The translations under genes were made by a program, and so were the position numbers. DNA of 64,000 bases. It comes from Acanthosepion esculentum (taxonomy: Eukaryota; Mollusca; Cephalopoda; Sepiida; Sepiidae). This document shows, one piece after another, positions 44,252 to 56,414 of this stretch. The DNA lies in the NCBI GenBank assembly GCA_964036315.1, contig OZ038480.1, positions 17,178,454 through 17,242,453 of the forward strand, read 5' to 3'. The stretch's first letter is position 1. Each line of letters starts with the position of its first letter. Below the pieces are notes generated by a model. The model worked only from the letters and a program-made list of their open reading frames with translations. It did no database searches and had not been told where the DNA came from.

Positions 44252-45236
44252 TAGGTTTGGTTTATTTGTTTTACGGCATATTAACACCTCAGTGGGTTAT
44301 TTGATGCCGATGAGAATTTAAGATTGTTTGCAAAATTGTTTTTCAAAAACGTATTGCTGGTAATACTTTTTTTTCAAAAATTTATTGCTGGTAATATTTT
44401 TTTTCAAAAATGTATTGCTGGTAACATATTTGTTCAAAAATGTAGTGCTGGTAATATGTTTGCTGAAAAAAGTTTTGCTGGTAATATATTTTTGTCAAAA
44501 ATGTATTGCTGGTAATATATTTGTTCAAAAATGTATTGCTGGTAATATATTTGTTCAAAAATGTATTGCTGGTAATATATTTTTTTCAAAAATGTATTGC
44601 TGGTAAATTTTTTTTCAAAAATGTATTGCTGGTAATTTTTTTTTTCAAAAAAGAAATGCTGGTAATACTTTTCATCAAAAATGTATTGCTGGTAATATAT
44701 TTTTTCCAAATGTATTGCTGGTAATATTTTTTCAAAAATGTTTTACTGGTAATATATTTGTTGAAAAAGAAAAGGTAATGCTGGTAATATATTTGTTCCA
44801 TAATATTTTGCTGGTAATATATGTATTAAATTGTATTGCTGAAAATATATTTTTTTGTCCCAAGAAGCATTGCTTGTAAATTGTTTTCTTCAAAATTGTG
44901 TTGCAGATATTTTTTTCCAAAAATGTATTGCAGGTAATATTTTTCCAGAAATACATTACTGGTAATATTTTTGTTTCAAATATACTGCTGGTAATAATGT
45001 TTTTTTCAAAAATGTGTTACTGGTATAAATAAAAAAAAATGTAATTTTATACTTTCATAGTGTTTTGACCCCAGCCTGTGGGTGGACTATTTGTCCATAA
45101 CTGGAGCACTAACAGATGCTACCACCCCGGGTCAGAGTAGATGTGGGAACAAAAGCAATTAAGAGGTGGTTCCATGGTCCTCAGAATCTCTGAGTTTTTG
45201 TTGCCGGATGTAGTTTATCGTCATACCCAGGACGTG
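44252..45236 (-). mobile_element. Composite minisatellite retroposon, copy E2
   Basis: Minus strand: one 30-bp unit (45236-45205), the unique block with GTGGTAGCATCTGTTAGTGC, a minisatellite of about 24 units of 27-31 bp (TTACCAGCAATACATTTTTG, 45020-44337), then CATCAAATAACCCACTGAGG and a short AACCAAACC tail. A TSD is not convincing. Open frames on either strand in the array are artefacts. Confidence 0.85.
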
Positions 45237-45594
45237 TTGAAAAAGAACTCGACGAAATGATACAGTAATTAGTGGCAGAGTGCTGAGATGATACACCTGA
45301 CAAAAATACCGATCCATACGCCATTAAACCCGTTACTTAATAATGCCGACCTTTTTAATGGACTGCTTTAATTATGAATAAATGTATTTCCAGGTATAGT
45401 AAGCGACAAGGTAATGAAAACTCTTGGTCTGATAAAAAGATATTTTGATAATTTCTGCAGCATAAAATGCTTCAATGTTGACCATTAAAAATGACAAACC
45501 TGCAAAGTCCTTTTTTGAAAAGCTCCCGGTTAAACACTCACAATTTTTCAGATTGAACGAAAATCTGAAGGCAAAATTATTCATTGCAATTTTT

Positions 45595-45690
45595 AACCAC
45601 GATAGTTTTCTTTCTTTTTCTTTCTTTCTTTTTTTTTTTCTTTCTTTCTTTCTTTCTTTCTGTCTTTCTTTCTTTCTTTCTTTCTTTAAT
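45595..45690. repeat. (TTTC)n microsatellite
   Basis: CTTT-rich run with few interruptions. Confidence 0.93.
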
Positions 45691-45959
45691 TCGTTTGATT
45701 TATTGGCTTCGTATTTTTTCTATAGCACACGAATATCGTGCGGTATCCATAATACCTTGAGCGTACGCGCCAAAAATCTGGCCAAATCAATGACGCTCAT
45801 CTCACGTTTCACTTGATGAAGAATGAAAGAAAATGCTAAAAAAAAGAAAAGAAAATATGTTTGAAGAAACATGCAAAAGATGAAAAAGCATAAAACTGGA
45901 AACAAAATCGTGTTAGAAACACCTTGAGAAACAGAGTAATTGTTTCTCTGCAATATACT

Positions 45960-47530
45960 AAGGAAAAAAGAAAAGAAACGAATTATCAGAAAGAAAGAAA
46001 GAGATTATAATAAGAATACAGACAGAAAGAGATTGTAAGAAGAAGGGAGACAGAAAGAGATTGTAATAAGAAGAGAGAAAGAAAGAAATTCTAATAAGAA
46101 GGGAGAAAGAATGAGATTGTAATAAGAAGGGGAAATGAAAGAGATTGTAATAAGAAGAGAGAAAGAATGAGATTGTAATAAGAAGGAAGAAAGAAAGAGA
46201 TTGTAATAAGAAGAGAGAAAGAAAGAGATCGTAATAAGAAGGGGAGATGAAAGAGATTGTAATAAGAAGAGAGAAAGAAAGAGATTGTAATACGAAGGGA
46301 GAAAGAAAGAGATTCTAATAAGAAGGAAGAAAGAAGGAGATTATAATAAGAAGGGAAAATGAAAGAGATTGTAATAAAAAAGAGAGAAAGAATAGAGGAA
46401 AGAAAGGAAGAAAAAGAAACTGATTATCATGAAGTAGAAAGGAAGAAAAAAGATAGAAAAAGGAAGGAGGGAAGGAATGAATGAAGGAAGAAAGGAAGGA
46501 AGGAATGAAGGAAAAAAGAAAGGAAGGAAGGAATGAAGGAAGGAAGAAAAGAAGGACAGAAGAAACGAATGAATGAATGAAGGAATGTAGGAAGGACGGA
46601 ATGAAGGAAGGAATGAATGACGGAAAGAAGGAAGGAAGAAAGGAAGGAAGGAAGGGAGGAAGGAAGGAAGAAAAGAAGGAAGAAAGGAAGGAATGAAGGA
46701 AGGAATGTAGCAAGGAAGGAAGGGATGACAGAAAGAAGGAAGGAAGAAAGTAAGGAAGGAACGAAGGAAGGATGGAGAAAACACAAAACGATTTTCATAA
46801 AAGACAGATTCAGAGAAAAAACAATAGAGAGAATGAAACGGATTATCATGAAAATAGAATGTAAGAAAGAAAAAAAAGAAAGAAAAAGAAAATGTATTTT
46901 TATGAAACTAGAGAGAAAGAACTATAAATAAAAAAAGAAAAGGATCACCGTGAAAATGAATGAAAGAAAAATATCTATCTTAAATAAAAAAAATAAAGAA
47001 ACAAAAACAGGAAGAACAGACCAGAAAAATAAAAGGAATCGTCATCAATAATAAAAAAAAACGAATGAAAGAAACAAAAGAAAATGATTAGTTTGAAGAA
47101 TAGGGAAGAAAGCGAATAGAAACAGATAGCAATGAATAAAGAAAAAAAGATTAAAAGAAAGAAAGAACGAACGAAAGGAAGAAAGAAAGAAGTGGATTAT
47201 TATGAAGAAAAAGAAGGAAGAGAGCGAGAAGAAAAAACAACGGGTGGCAATAAATCAAAATAAAGAAAAGGGAAAGGGTCATTACAGATAAAAAAAAGAA
47301 AAGAAACACTTTAACGTAAATAAAACGAAAATAATAAAAATAAAGATAGCAAAAAAAATGAATAAATAAAATTGTCATGTATAGAGAAAGAAAAATACGA
47401 TAAAATGAAAGAAAAAATAGATTAACATAAATAAGAAAAGAAAGAAACGATGATCAATTGAAAACAAACTTTAGAAAAATTAATTAATAAATAAAGGTAG
47501 TGGATCATAAAAACATAAAACAAAACAAAA
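45960..47530. repeat. Purine-only tract of about 1.5 kb
   Basis: Plus strand is almost all A and G. 46010-46390 repeats a unit of about 30 bp (AAGAGATTGTAATAAGAAG); 46440-46790 is GAAG/GGAA-rich with GGAATGAAGGAAGG variants; 46791-47530 is degenerate A/G sequence. Possible triplex-forming DNA. Open frames rich in Phe-Leu-Pro-Ser on the minus strand are artefacts. 47531-48619 has nothing recognised. Confidence 0.9.
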
Positions 47531-48619
47531 TCTCTGTTTAATAAAAATTACACTAAGAACATTCCGCCTAAAGATGATTTCGTGATAATAACGATTTAAA
47601 TCCTTTCCTTTCTTGTGCACTTTTCTTCATTTTAAAGTTTGGCCACAAGCAATATTTTCTGTAATGTTTGCCATGAAATATTTTTGTTTTCATTTTTTCA
47701 CTTTTTCTTTTGATTTTCACTTTTTAGCAATCAATCAGGTCATCAGCATGAAGATCAGACACCACAATTGTCTGGTGTTAAGTTCCACACGCTGCAGGCT
47801 GTCGTCTGCTTCGAAACTCCAAAAAGCATTATGGCGGCGACTTGTAGGGATTCGTGTAAAAATATGACATTTTATTTTACCTCGTCTTCCTAATAAATTT
47901 AGTTAAGAAATTACAGCGATATATTGGCTGTCTCATTTGGCTCTCATTAAACAATTTTCACCCTTTATTACCTTTTCAATGAATCAAAATGAATATTTGC
48001 CGTTCCAGTTCGTAAACGATTCAAAGATAAAACATTACAAGTTAATTGCAGTAATCTAAAAAAACAAATTCATTTCTTGCTGAATTCTTTTCAAAAGACG
48101 AGCGTTAAATTTCTTGAGGATGCTTAACTTGTGCCTCGAAGCAGATGACAGCTTTTATTTGATTTATTTTCAAAAAAATCTTTCAAATGACACCCAGAAA
48201 GAAAGAAAACGGTTTATGAGTGAAAATCAAAATTAAGGAAAAATTAAAGTAGAAAAAAAAATCGAAAAAATACCCTATGCATTTTAAACTTTCATAAGAT
48301 TAATAAATTTGTTTTATTAACGCAAATTGATTGAAGCATAAGATAGTTTTTTTAATTCAGTGAAGGCTCCAGATATTCTGTGATTAACTTGAATTTATTA
48401 CTAGATGGAACATTGTCATCTATTATTAATAATTTCCCTGTTATTTACTAATAAGTTGTCATAAAATCAACTAAAATTAAGATAATAGAATTAATATTCT
48501 ATGATTACTTTAGATTTCCGAGTCTGAGATTTGTATACTGTGAAGACGAAATTAGTCCAGTCACTTGTTGATGAATTTAGTAATATAATATTGATTTCTT
48601 TATATGTTCACTTTATGGT

Positions 48620-48687
<68 letters not shown>

Positions 48688-48700
48688 CCCGACGCTGTTC

Positions 48701-48765
<65 letters not shown>

Positions 48766-48812
48766 AAATTCTGTTCCTATCTATCTATTCATCTATCAAC
48801 CCAACGCTGTTC

Positions 48813-48873
<61 letters not shown>
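48620..48873. repeat. (CTAT)n microsatellite in three blocks
   Basis: Three CTAT runs separated by the spacers ACCCGACGCTGTTC, CAAATTCTGTTC and ACCCAACGCTGTTC, so a short spacer-plus-array unit was itself duplicated. Confidence 0.97.
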
Positions 48874-48876
<3 letters not shown>

Positions 48877-49887
48877 GAGGAGTTATTATCTTCTGCTAAT
48901 AAATCAGAATGCTTTACGCGTAAATTATGTTCTAATTCTACTTTCGATTCGTCTGGAGTATATTCACCTGATTTACCACTTAGAACTGATTCTCTCCCGT
49001 GCTATTTGTATATGATTCCGTCCATAGTTCTTGCTATCATCTCTAAACTGGAACTCTCAAAGAGAAAAAAAAGAAAAAAAAAGCATGCCAAAATAGATGC
49101 GATACCTGCAATAGCCCCAAAGAAATTTATTCCTGAACTGGCTCCGGTTCTTTCTAAACTTTGCTGCTTCTTAATTTCCTGCTTGTTGGAAATCCTCTTC
49201 TGCAGTTCCTGTTTTAAAAAATCTCTGGCGAATAGTCTGAACCTTCGAAATATGGACCTATTAATCTTCTGTCTCGTTTTGGCATAGAGGCTCTAAACCA
49301 TAAGACTTTCGCGTTTCTAAGTCAGCTACCGATGTGTTAACGGTTAATCCTGAAGGACTCTGCCACGCTTTAGATAAGAATGGTAACAATCGAACTGCTG
49401 CTTTAGATATCTCGAAGGCGTTTTACACGATTTGGTATGCTGTTATTCTTTACAAGTTGAAGGGTTATGGTATTTCTGAATATTTTTTTGAACTGATTCA
49501 ATCTTTCTTACCAGATTTTGAAAGGAAGGTTGTCTAGAATGACCACTCTTCTAGATCTTTTTGCATTAATGCGGGTGTCCCTCCTAAGGCTTAATCCTTG
49601 GACCTATTTTATTCCTAATTTCCATCAGTGACCTTCCCGATATTAGTTCACGATTTGGTATCTATGCTGATGACACAGCTATTTACTCCTGTTTTAATAG
49701 CCATTCTGATTGATTTGATAAGTTTAAATTGGAAGCTGATCTCAAAAATGAATTTTAATCTGTGGATAACTGGGTTAAGGAATAATGCGTTTATTTTAAC
49801 GCCCCAAAAACGAAACTTTTTTTTTAGTCATCTGAAAGAATCTTTTTTTGTCGTCTATAAGCATGGCTGGTTCAAACCTTCAGGAGA
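48873..49887 (+). pseudogene. Jockey-like LINE RT, left part of an interrupted copy
   Basis: Plus strand: [44 protein letters not shown] (start of the RT fingers), then TAALDISKAFYTIWYAVILY (first catalytic Asp), KLKGYGIS, and in later frames IYADDTAIYSC (YADD box, about 49658-49690) and SNLQE at 49875-49887. Multiple frameshifts. The 5' end stops at the CTAT array. The frame resumes at 51491. Confidence 0.85.
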
Positions 49888-51490
49888 GGGTATAATGGAT
49901 TATCAGTCATAGTGAGGTGTTAAATCAGATTAGTTTGATTTGGCCTTGTTAGTTAGATAGCCCACCATAAGAGGGGTATAAAACAAGAAAATCAAATTGT
50001 AAAGTCAAACAACAAATTTATATATATACGAGGGTCATTCAATAAATAAGATGAATTTTTCGGTATAAGGACTTCTAATACAGACAGAAGCTTACTTTTT
50101 AAAAATTTTTCAACGTAGTCTCCCAGCACTGTCACACACTTTTCCCATCTGTGCACAAGCTTCCGTATTCCCTCAGCATAAAAATCTTTCGCTCACAACA
50201 CTTTTGACTTCATCGTCACTTTTAAACTTCGTGTCTCTCGTGAACGCTTTCAAGGGACGAAACAGGTGAAAGTCTGAAGGGGCAAGGTCTGGGGGGATGA
50301 GGGAGCAGTTCCCAGCCCAGCTCGTTGATGGTCTGCACCGTTGGGCTGCTGTGTGAGGCCTTGCGTTGTCATGATGCAAGACTCCTTCTGACTGATGACC
50401 CCTGCGTTTGTCCCAACAGATAAGCTCAAAGTCCTTACCCTTCTGTCAGACTGATTCGATTACCTCAGGAGACCTCACTTCTGTAGGCCTCCCAGGCCTG
50501 TCTTCATCCTCAACACTGCCCCGTCCTTCTTTAAACAATTTAGCCCACTTGTAGATATTTTTTTGACTGAAACATACACAGTTGACATTCTCCTATGAAT
50601 TTCAACTGGTTTGCACCCTTCAGCAACCAAAAACTTGATAACTGACCGCTGTTCAATCCTGGAGCATGCTTCTTGGTCGGCCATCTTTGTTAATCGCCAA
50701 AACTCTTAAAGTTTTTTTTAATCTGCAAAAGAAATTAAATCCATGTGAAAAAGAAGTAAAACAAAAAAAAAGAGTAAAGTTCTATCCGTATTTGAAGTCC
50801 TTATACCGAAAAATTCACCTTATTTATTGAATGACCCTCGTATAAATCAATTAAGGTCTCTACAAATAAAATGAATGTATTTTGGTTGATACAAGGTCGT
50901 CAAAATATTTGTAGTAGTCCTTACAAGAATGAGTTTATGTGTATGTAGGCAGGAACGTATGTGTGTATGTATGAGCGTTATCGTAGGGTAGGAATGTCTT
51001 TGAAGTAATCGCTCAGTCTTAAATGTTCCTTTAGTCTATCAAGTATAAAAAGGGAGAAAGGTAGAGATAATAATAACGTTCGCTTTACGTTGTCAAGGGA
51101 CATGTTACGCTCGTCTCCTCCTCTCTGGTGACAAGCGAACTTGCCCGTCTTTTATTTTGTTTGTGGGGCTTGAAAAAGTCATTTGGGAATTCACTCCCGG
51201 ATTCAGGCCTTTTCATTAGACGATGAACAAATTTTTGCGTCGGCTCTCGAAAAGGTCCGTGAAAGAATTTGTTTCTGAGAATTGAAGATTATTTGAATTT
51301 TGTTTTTAAATGTTTCCTAGTTTTCTATTGGCCGAAAAACATTTCGCATCAAGGTGTGAAATTTCACGAGTTTCGTTTTGGATTCGCTTTTGCGTGTGTG
51401 TTAAGCTAAGTTTGTAAATTCGAGTCTTTTTAATTTCCAACAAAATCAATGAGTCATTTGAATTTTTAAATCTACATCTTGTTTTGTTCA
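49888..51490. mobile_element. Insertion of unknown class inside the LINE
   Basis: About 790 bp of non-LINE sequence plus a nested mariner, flanked by a possible 10-bp duplication (CTTCAGGAGA at 49878, CTACAAGAGA at 51491, two mismatches). It contains GGGGTATAAAACAAG (49975) and AAGTATAAAAAGGGAG (51041), TATA-like boxes compatible with a retroelement terminal region. No protein domain. Confidence 0.5.
50029..50840 (-). mobile_element. Mariner transposon, internally deleted, both TIRs present
   Basis: TIRs of about 48 bp (CGAGGGTCATTCAATAAATA; the right end is its near-perfect complement) flanked by TA. Minus strand: a start at 50684 with EACSRIEQRSVIKFLVAEGC and EIHRRMSTVY, the N-terminal helix-turn-helix of mariner, which frameshifts by 50560. 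A C-terminal part reads LHHDNARPHTA (second catalytic Asp) and PPDLAPSDFHLF (third). The middle with the first Asp is deleted. At 812 bp it is shorter than a complete mariner. Cannot make active transposase. Confidence 0.93.
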
Positions 51491-52130
51491 CTACAAGAGA
51501 CTCGTTGCATTTTTTCGGGCTAACGTTTCCAATGACAATCATTTGCTCGGTCCGTTGCTACGAAGTTGGTTCACTGTATCGCTCGAGACAAATTTTCTCG
51601 CCAGAAACTCTCTTGCATCTTTATGAGATTATTATTCATGCATGCATTGAATATTTCTGTCACATCTTGTCTCGTGCTTCTGTGATGTATCTAGACATTC
51701 TTGTTATTGGTATCTTATTCTTGTTATCTTCGCCTCAGTCCCTTTCCGCCGGCCGTAACGTAGCTTCCCTGTGGCTTTTCTATAAATACTTTCATGGTAA
51801 TTGTTCTGGTGAAACTTCCGCTATGGTACCTAGGCTCTATGAATTTAAGCGCAGTACTAGATTTGCGGCAAGGTCTCATTATTTTACAGTTGAAATGCCG
51901 AGATGTAACCGGAAGTTCTAAGTAAAGAGCTTTTTCTGGTTTCTTGCTTGCCAGTCAACTTTGATCTTCGAAAGTTGAAATGCAATGTCAATTGTTGGCT
52001 TCGGTCTTCTTAATTCTTCCGTCTTTTATTGTCCCCTCTCCTTAATAATTGTTTATATCATATTCTCTAACACTCAGTAACTCATAGCGTCCTAGTGGCT
52101 TTATTGCCTTGCATGGGGTGAAATGACAAA
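51491..52130 (+). pseudogene. Jockey-like LINE RT, right part of the interrupted copy
   Basis: Continues from SNLQE at 49887: LQET, FFGLTFPM, SLYRSRQIFSPETLLHLYE, CIEYFCHILS, AGRNVASLWLFYKYFHGN, RLYEFKRSTRFAARSHYFTVEM. The 3' UTR ends at about 52125 with the family terminus (CCTAGTGGCTTTATTGCC, GGGGTGAAATGA). Confidence 0.88.
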
Positions 52131-52239
52131 AAACTACCACCTTTAAGTAAACATCATAAAGAGAAATATGCAAGTTGGCCGAAGAAGTACATGAAAATTG
52201 ATGTTTAAAAAGTACACTTCAGTGATGAATGCGGAGCTG

Positions 52240-52950
52240 ACAGGTTATGTCTTAATCTGATCGGTTCGATTAACTCAAATTGGCAGCTGGTCTTAAAAAT
52301 GACCTGCAATCTGTTGCAAGTTAAATGGCGCAATGAGTGGCTTGTTAATTTTAACGCCCCAAACAACCAAACTGCACTTTTAATCATCTGAAAGAACCCA
52401 TTTTACCTTCAATCAGCATGGCTGATGCTAACCTCCAGGAGAGCGGCCCATTGCGCCTTTTCGGACTAACGTTTTCAGCTGACATGAAAGGGAAAGAGTA
52501 TATTGAATCAATTGCAAAGAAAGCATCTTCTCTATGTCGTGTAAGACAAATTTTCTCGCCACAAACTACTTTACATATTTTTAAGTATACCATTTGTCCT
52601 TGCTTTGAATATTGCTGCCACATCTGGTCTAGTGCTCGTGTTATATATTTACAGATTCTTGGTAAATCTGAAGAAAAAGCTGCAATGTTATTGGTCCTGA
52701 CCTGGCATCTCAGCTCCAGTCACTTTCACACAGTCTTAACGTAGCTTCCCTCTGCCTTTTCTATAAATACTTTCATGGTAATTGTTCTGATGAAACTTCC
52801 ACTACGGTACCTAAACTCTATGAATCTAAACATAGTACTATATTGGTAGGAAGGTCTCATTAATTTACAGTTGCAATGGCTAAATGTAATCATAAGTTCT
52901 ATGCTCTCGCACTTCTAGCATGTGGAATCACATCAGGTTTCTTGCTTTAC
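52240..52950 (+). pseudogene. Jockey-like LINE RT, interrupted by composite element E3
   Basis: Plus strand: NEWLVNFNAPN, SMADANLQESGPLRLFGLTF, YIESIAKKASSLCRVRQIFS, LHIFKYTICPCFEYCCHIWS, then after a frameshift VASLCLFYKYFHGNCSDETS. It follows directly on the 3' end of the previous LINE copy, in the same orientation. The 3' UTR resumes at 53713. Confidence 0.88.
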
Positions 52951-53712
52951 CAAGGCCTCTGATGAGGAGGTTTTGAGGAGCGTGGAACCACCTTTGAATT
53001 GTTGGTGTTGCCAGGTCCACCTTGACTCGGGTGTTGCCAGGTCCACCTTGACTCGGGGTGGTAGCACCTGTTAGGGTCCCAGCTATAGGCAAATAGGAGT
53101 CAAAACATTATGAAAGTGTAAAAATAGGTTTTAATAGAGCAATGCGTTTTTGGAAAACATATTACCAGCAATACATTTTTGATTTGGTTTGGTTTGTTTT
53201 GTTTTACGGTATATCAACCTCAATGGGTTAATTAATGCTTAGAAGATTTTTTATTTTCTGGTAATATTTTTTCCTCAAAAATGTATTGCTAGTAATATTT
53301 TTTTCCTTGAAAAATGTATTACTGGTAATACTTTTTTTTATAAAATGTATTACTGGTAATACTTTTTTTATAAAATGTATTTCTGGTAATACTTTTTTTT
53401 ATAAAATGTATTTCTGGTAATATGTTTTCTCCAAAAATACATTGCTGGTAATAATGTATTGTTGGTAATAACTTTTCTTCAAAAATTTATTGCTGGTTTG
53501 GTTTCTTTTACGGCATATCAACCTCAATAGGTTATTTAATGCCGACAAGATTATTATTGCTGGTAATATATTTTTTTTAAATATATTGCTGGTAATAATA
53601 TTTTAATCAAAAATTCATTGCTGGTAATAATCTTTTACACAAAATGTGTATTGCTGGTATTGAAACCAACTTTTACACAGTGTTTTGATATCCTTAAAAG
53701 AAAACAATCTTA
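52951..53712. mobile_element. Composite minisatellite retroposon, copy E3, rearranged, with TSD
   Basis: TGCTTTAC (52943-52950) and TACTTTAC (53711-53718) are likely TSDs in the LINE 3' UTR. 52951-53165 is the unique block in plus orientation with a duplicated TTGCCAGGTCCACCTTGACT. It is followed by GTTTGTTTTGTTTTACGG head sequence and TGGTAATA minisatellites in the opposite orientation (53169-53490), then a third partial copy (53493-53690). The structure implies an inversion or a second insertion. Confidence 0.75.
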
Positions 53713-53800
53713 CTTTACAGTTAACTTTGATCTTTCAAAATGTAAATGCAATGTCAATCGTCGTTCTCTCTCTCCTTGAACTTTCTTTATACGTCTGAGT
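53713..53800 (+). pseudogene. Jockey-like LINE 3' UTR, continuation after E3
   Basis: GTTAACTTTGATCTTTCAAA then AATGCAATGTCAATCG match 51955-51995 of the neighbouring copy. 53801-54489 is AT-rich with nothing recognised. Confidence 0.8.
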
Positions 53801-54489
53801 GATTTCGTTTCTTTCCTTGATTAAAAATGAAGCATAGAAAGAAACAGACCGAATTAGTAAAAGATATATCAGTCCTATGCATAAACCGAAAGTTATTTTT
53901 CAAAAGTGCACATTAATTTTAACGAATTTGTTTTGCATTGAGGACTTAAAGTTTTTTTTAACACAACAAGACATGCACGCATCTTTCCTGAGGGACCTCC
54001 AGTTTTGCTTCAGGGTCTTTTTCGAGTTGTTTCACTCGGCAGCGTTTTTATGTAAGCTTTGTTGGAATTCATACCATAGAGGGAAAAAGAAGAAGAGAGT
54101 CTTAATTAAAATTGAAATTTAGAATCGTAAAAAAAAACAAAAATAAAATAAAAATGAAAAACAGATGACAAAAAAGAAAAAAAAAGATGAAGGAAGTATT
54201 TAATCACAGTGATGAACTTAAGCTGATGAAACTTAAAACCAAGGTAAAATAAATTAATTCCTGAAAGTCAACGGAATAAATTTGTTTGAGAATTATATTT
54301 ACTAAAAAAAAAATAAATAAACAAAATAGAATCTAGAAACTAAGAGAAAAGTATTTAAACAAAAGAAAAGGAGAAAGATTCGAAAATCCCCGTTATGCGT
54401 GAATTCAGATACAAATCTATCCGATCGACTGAAGTCGAAATAATAGTCATTATGAACTACATGGTTTTTTCGTTGGCTATATACTGTGA

Positions 54490-55185
54490 ATTACGCCAGG
54501 ACTACACACAATTTTGAATACAGAGATTTCTTTCTGCTAGACTGGTTTTCAAACACGGATTATAGAGTCCAACTGTGTACTATGTCAGGGCTACACACAA
54601 TTTTGAATACAGAGATTTCTTTCTGCTAGACTGGTTACCAAACACGGATTATAGAGTCCAACTGTGTACTATGTCTGGGCCACACAACATTTTGAATACA
54701 GAGATTTCTTTCTGCTAGACTGGTTACCAAACACGGATTATAGAGTCCAACTGTGTACTATGACAGGGCTACACACAATTTTGAATACAGAGATTTCTTT
54801 CTGCTAGAGTGGTTACCACACACGGATTTTAGAGCCCTACTCTGTATAATGCTAGGGATACACACAATTTTGAATACAGAGATTTGTTTCTGACTGGTTA
54901 CCAACACGGATTATAGAGACCCACTGCGTACTATGCCACGGCTACACAGAATTTTGAATACAGATATTATTTCTGCTAGACTGTCTACCAAACACGGATT
55001 ATAGCGTACATCTGTGTACTATGCCAGGGCTACACACAATTTTGAATACAGAATTTTTTTTCTGCTAGACTGGTTACCAAACACGGATTATAGAGTCAGT
55101 CTGTGTACCATGCCAGGGCTACACACAATTTTTAATACAGAGATTTCTTTCTGCTAGACTGGTTTTCAAACACGGATTATAGAGT
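54490..55185. repeat. 89-bp minisatellite, eight units
   Basis: CTACACACAATTTTGAATAC starts at about 54502, 54591, 54680, 54769, 54858, 54942, 55030 and 55119. Other constant blocks are TTTCTTTCTGCTAGACTGG and AACACGGATTATAGAG. Non-coding; origin unknown. Confidence 0.95.
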
Positions 55186-55224
55186 CATGTATTTTCTTGC
55201 AATTTAACCCATATCTCGTGCGAA

Positions 55225-55275
55225 AAGTGATGGATTCTTACCTTTCCCAAGGGTATTTGAGCAATAGGGAAGGTA
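55225..55275 (-). mobile_element. SINE-B 3' body fragment
   Basis: GGATTCTTACCTTTCCCAAG is the complement of the SINE-B body block. 55276-55754 shows nothing else. Confidence 0.5.
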
Positions 55276-55754
55276 ATGAATTCGACGCCGGTTTGCTGAT
55301 TATTTCTCGTTCCGAGCTTCTTATTTCCTGGAAAGTCGAAAGTTTGAAAATTACATTAATAATACAAAATATGGAACTGATGGAGATTTGGGTCAAATCA
55401 GCGGCCCCTGTCACAATAGTGAGAACATAATGTGAATACTTACCTAAGTTGAATAAGGGAAACCTATAATTAGATCCCGAGAGAAATTATATCCATTCAT
55501 ATTGACCAGAGAATACATTTTGCGTAGATGATCGGAAATTCGACAAGAAATCCAAATGGTGTGGATTCGAATTGACGTGGTTTTTCACTTTCAAATATCT
55601 GCAAATTCTGCAATTATCGCAACAGCGACCTTGTTCGCTTTAATACAAACATGTCTTGTTTCAGGAGACACATCGGCGATATCGTAACATTTAGATATCA
55701 GTGAAAGAGATTTAATAGAACATGATTTTATCTGAAAAAGACCGAAGAACGTCT

Positions 55755-56165
55755 TGGGTAAGACGATAAACTAAATTCGGAAGCAAGGCGTCTGTTCAGG
55801 AGGTTTTCAGGAGCGTGGAACCACCTCTTAATTGCTGATGTTCTCAGGTTCACACTGACCCGGGGTGTTAGCACCTGTTAGGGTCCTAACTATGGGCAAA
55901 TAGCTAACCCCCAAACTGAGGCCAAAGCACTATGAACCTGTGAAAATAGGTTTTAATACCAGCAATAGATTTTTGTAAAAAATTATTAGCAGTATGAATT
56001 TTTGAATAAAAAAATATTACCAGCAATATATTTAAAAATAATAGCAGCAATACGTTTTTTGAACAAATATTACCAGCAGTAAAAATCTTGTCGGCATTAA
56101 ATAACCCATAGAGGTTGATATACCGTAAACCAAACCAAACCAAACCAAACCAAACTAAACCAAGT
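55755..56165 (+). mobile_element. Composite minisatellite retroposon, copy E4
   Basis: Only a remnant of one 30-bp unit (TTGGGTAAGACGATAAACTA), then GGAGGTTTTCAGGAGCGTGG, GTTAGCACCTGTTAGGGTCC, three to four ATTACCAGCA units, CTTGTCGGCATTAAATAACC, GGTTGATATACCGTAAACC and an (ACCAA)n tail (56128-56160). The compact form shows that both minisatellites vary in copy number between insertions. Confidence 0.85.
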
Positions 56166-56414
56166 GAAAACCTAAGAATAGAGCATTCGAAACAAAGGGT
56201 ATAGAAACAAAAACTATCCAAATTTGGTTCAACTTTGTTAGATTGAGCTATTTTTAAAGGCATAATGTTATTACATGTTGAATTTCACTTCTTGCGACTT
56301 TTGAGTCTTCTCTAAAAAAAACCCACAAAATCTCCGTCTACTTTAGTAACTTGTAATTTAGTAATTATTTGTACTAGTAATTTAGTTTTTAGTTGTGATG
56401 AACTTTCAAGTGTA

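Noticed and set aside
46315..46849. Phe/Leu/Pro/Ser-rich frames
   Set aside because: Translations of the complementary strand of a purine tract.
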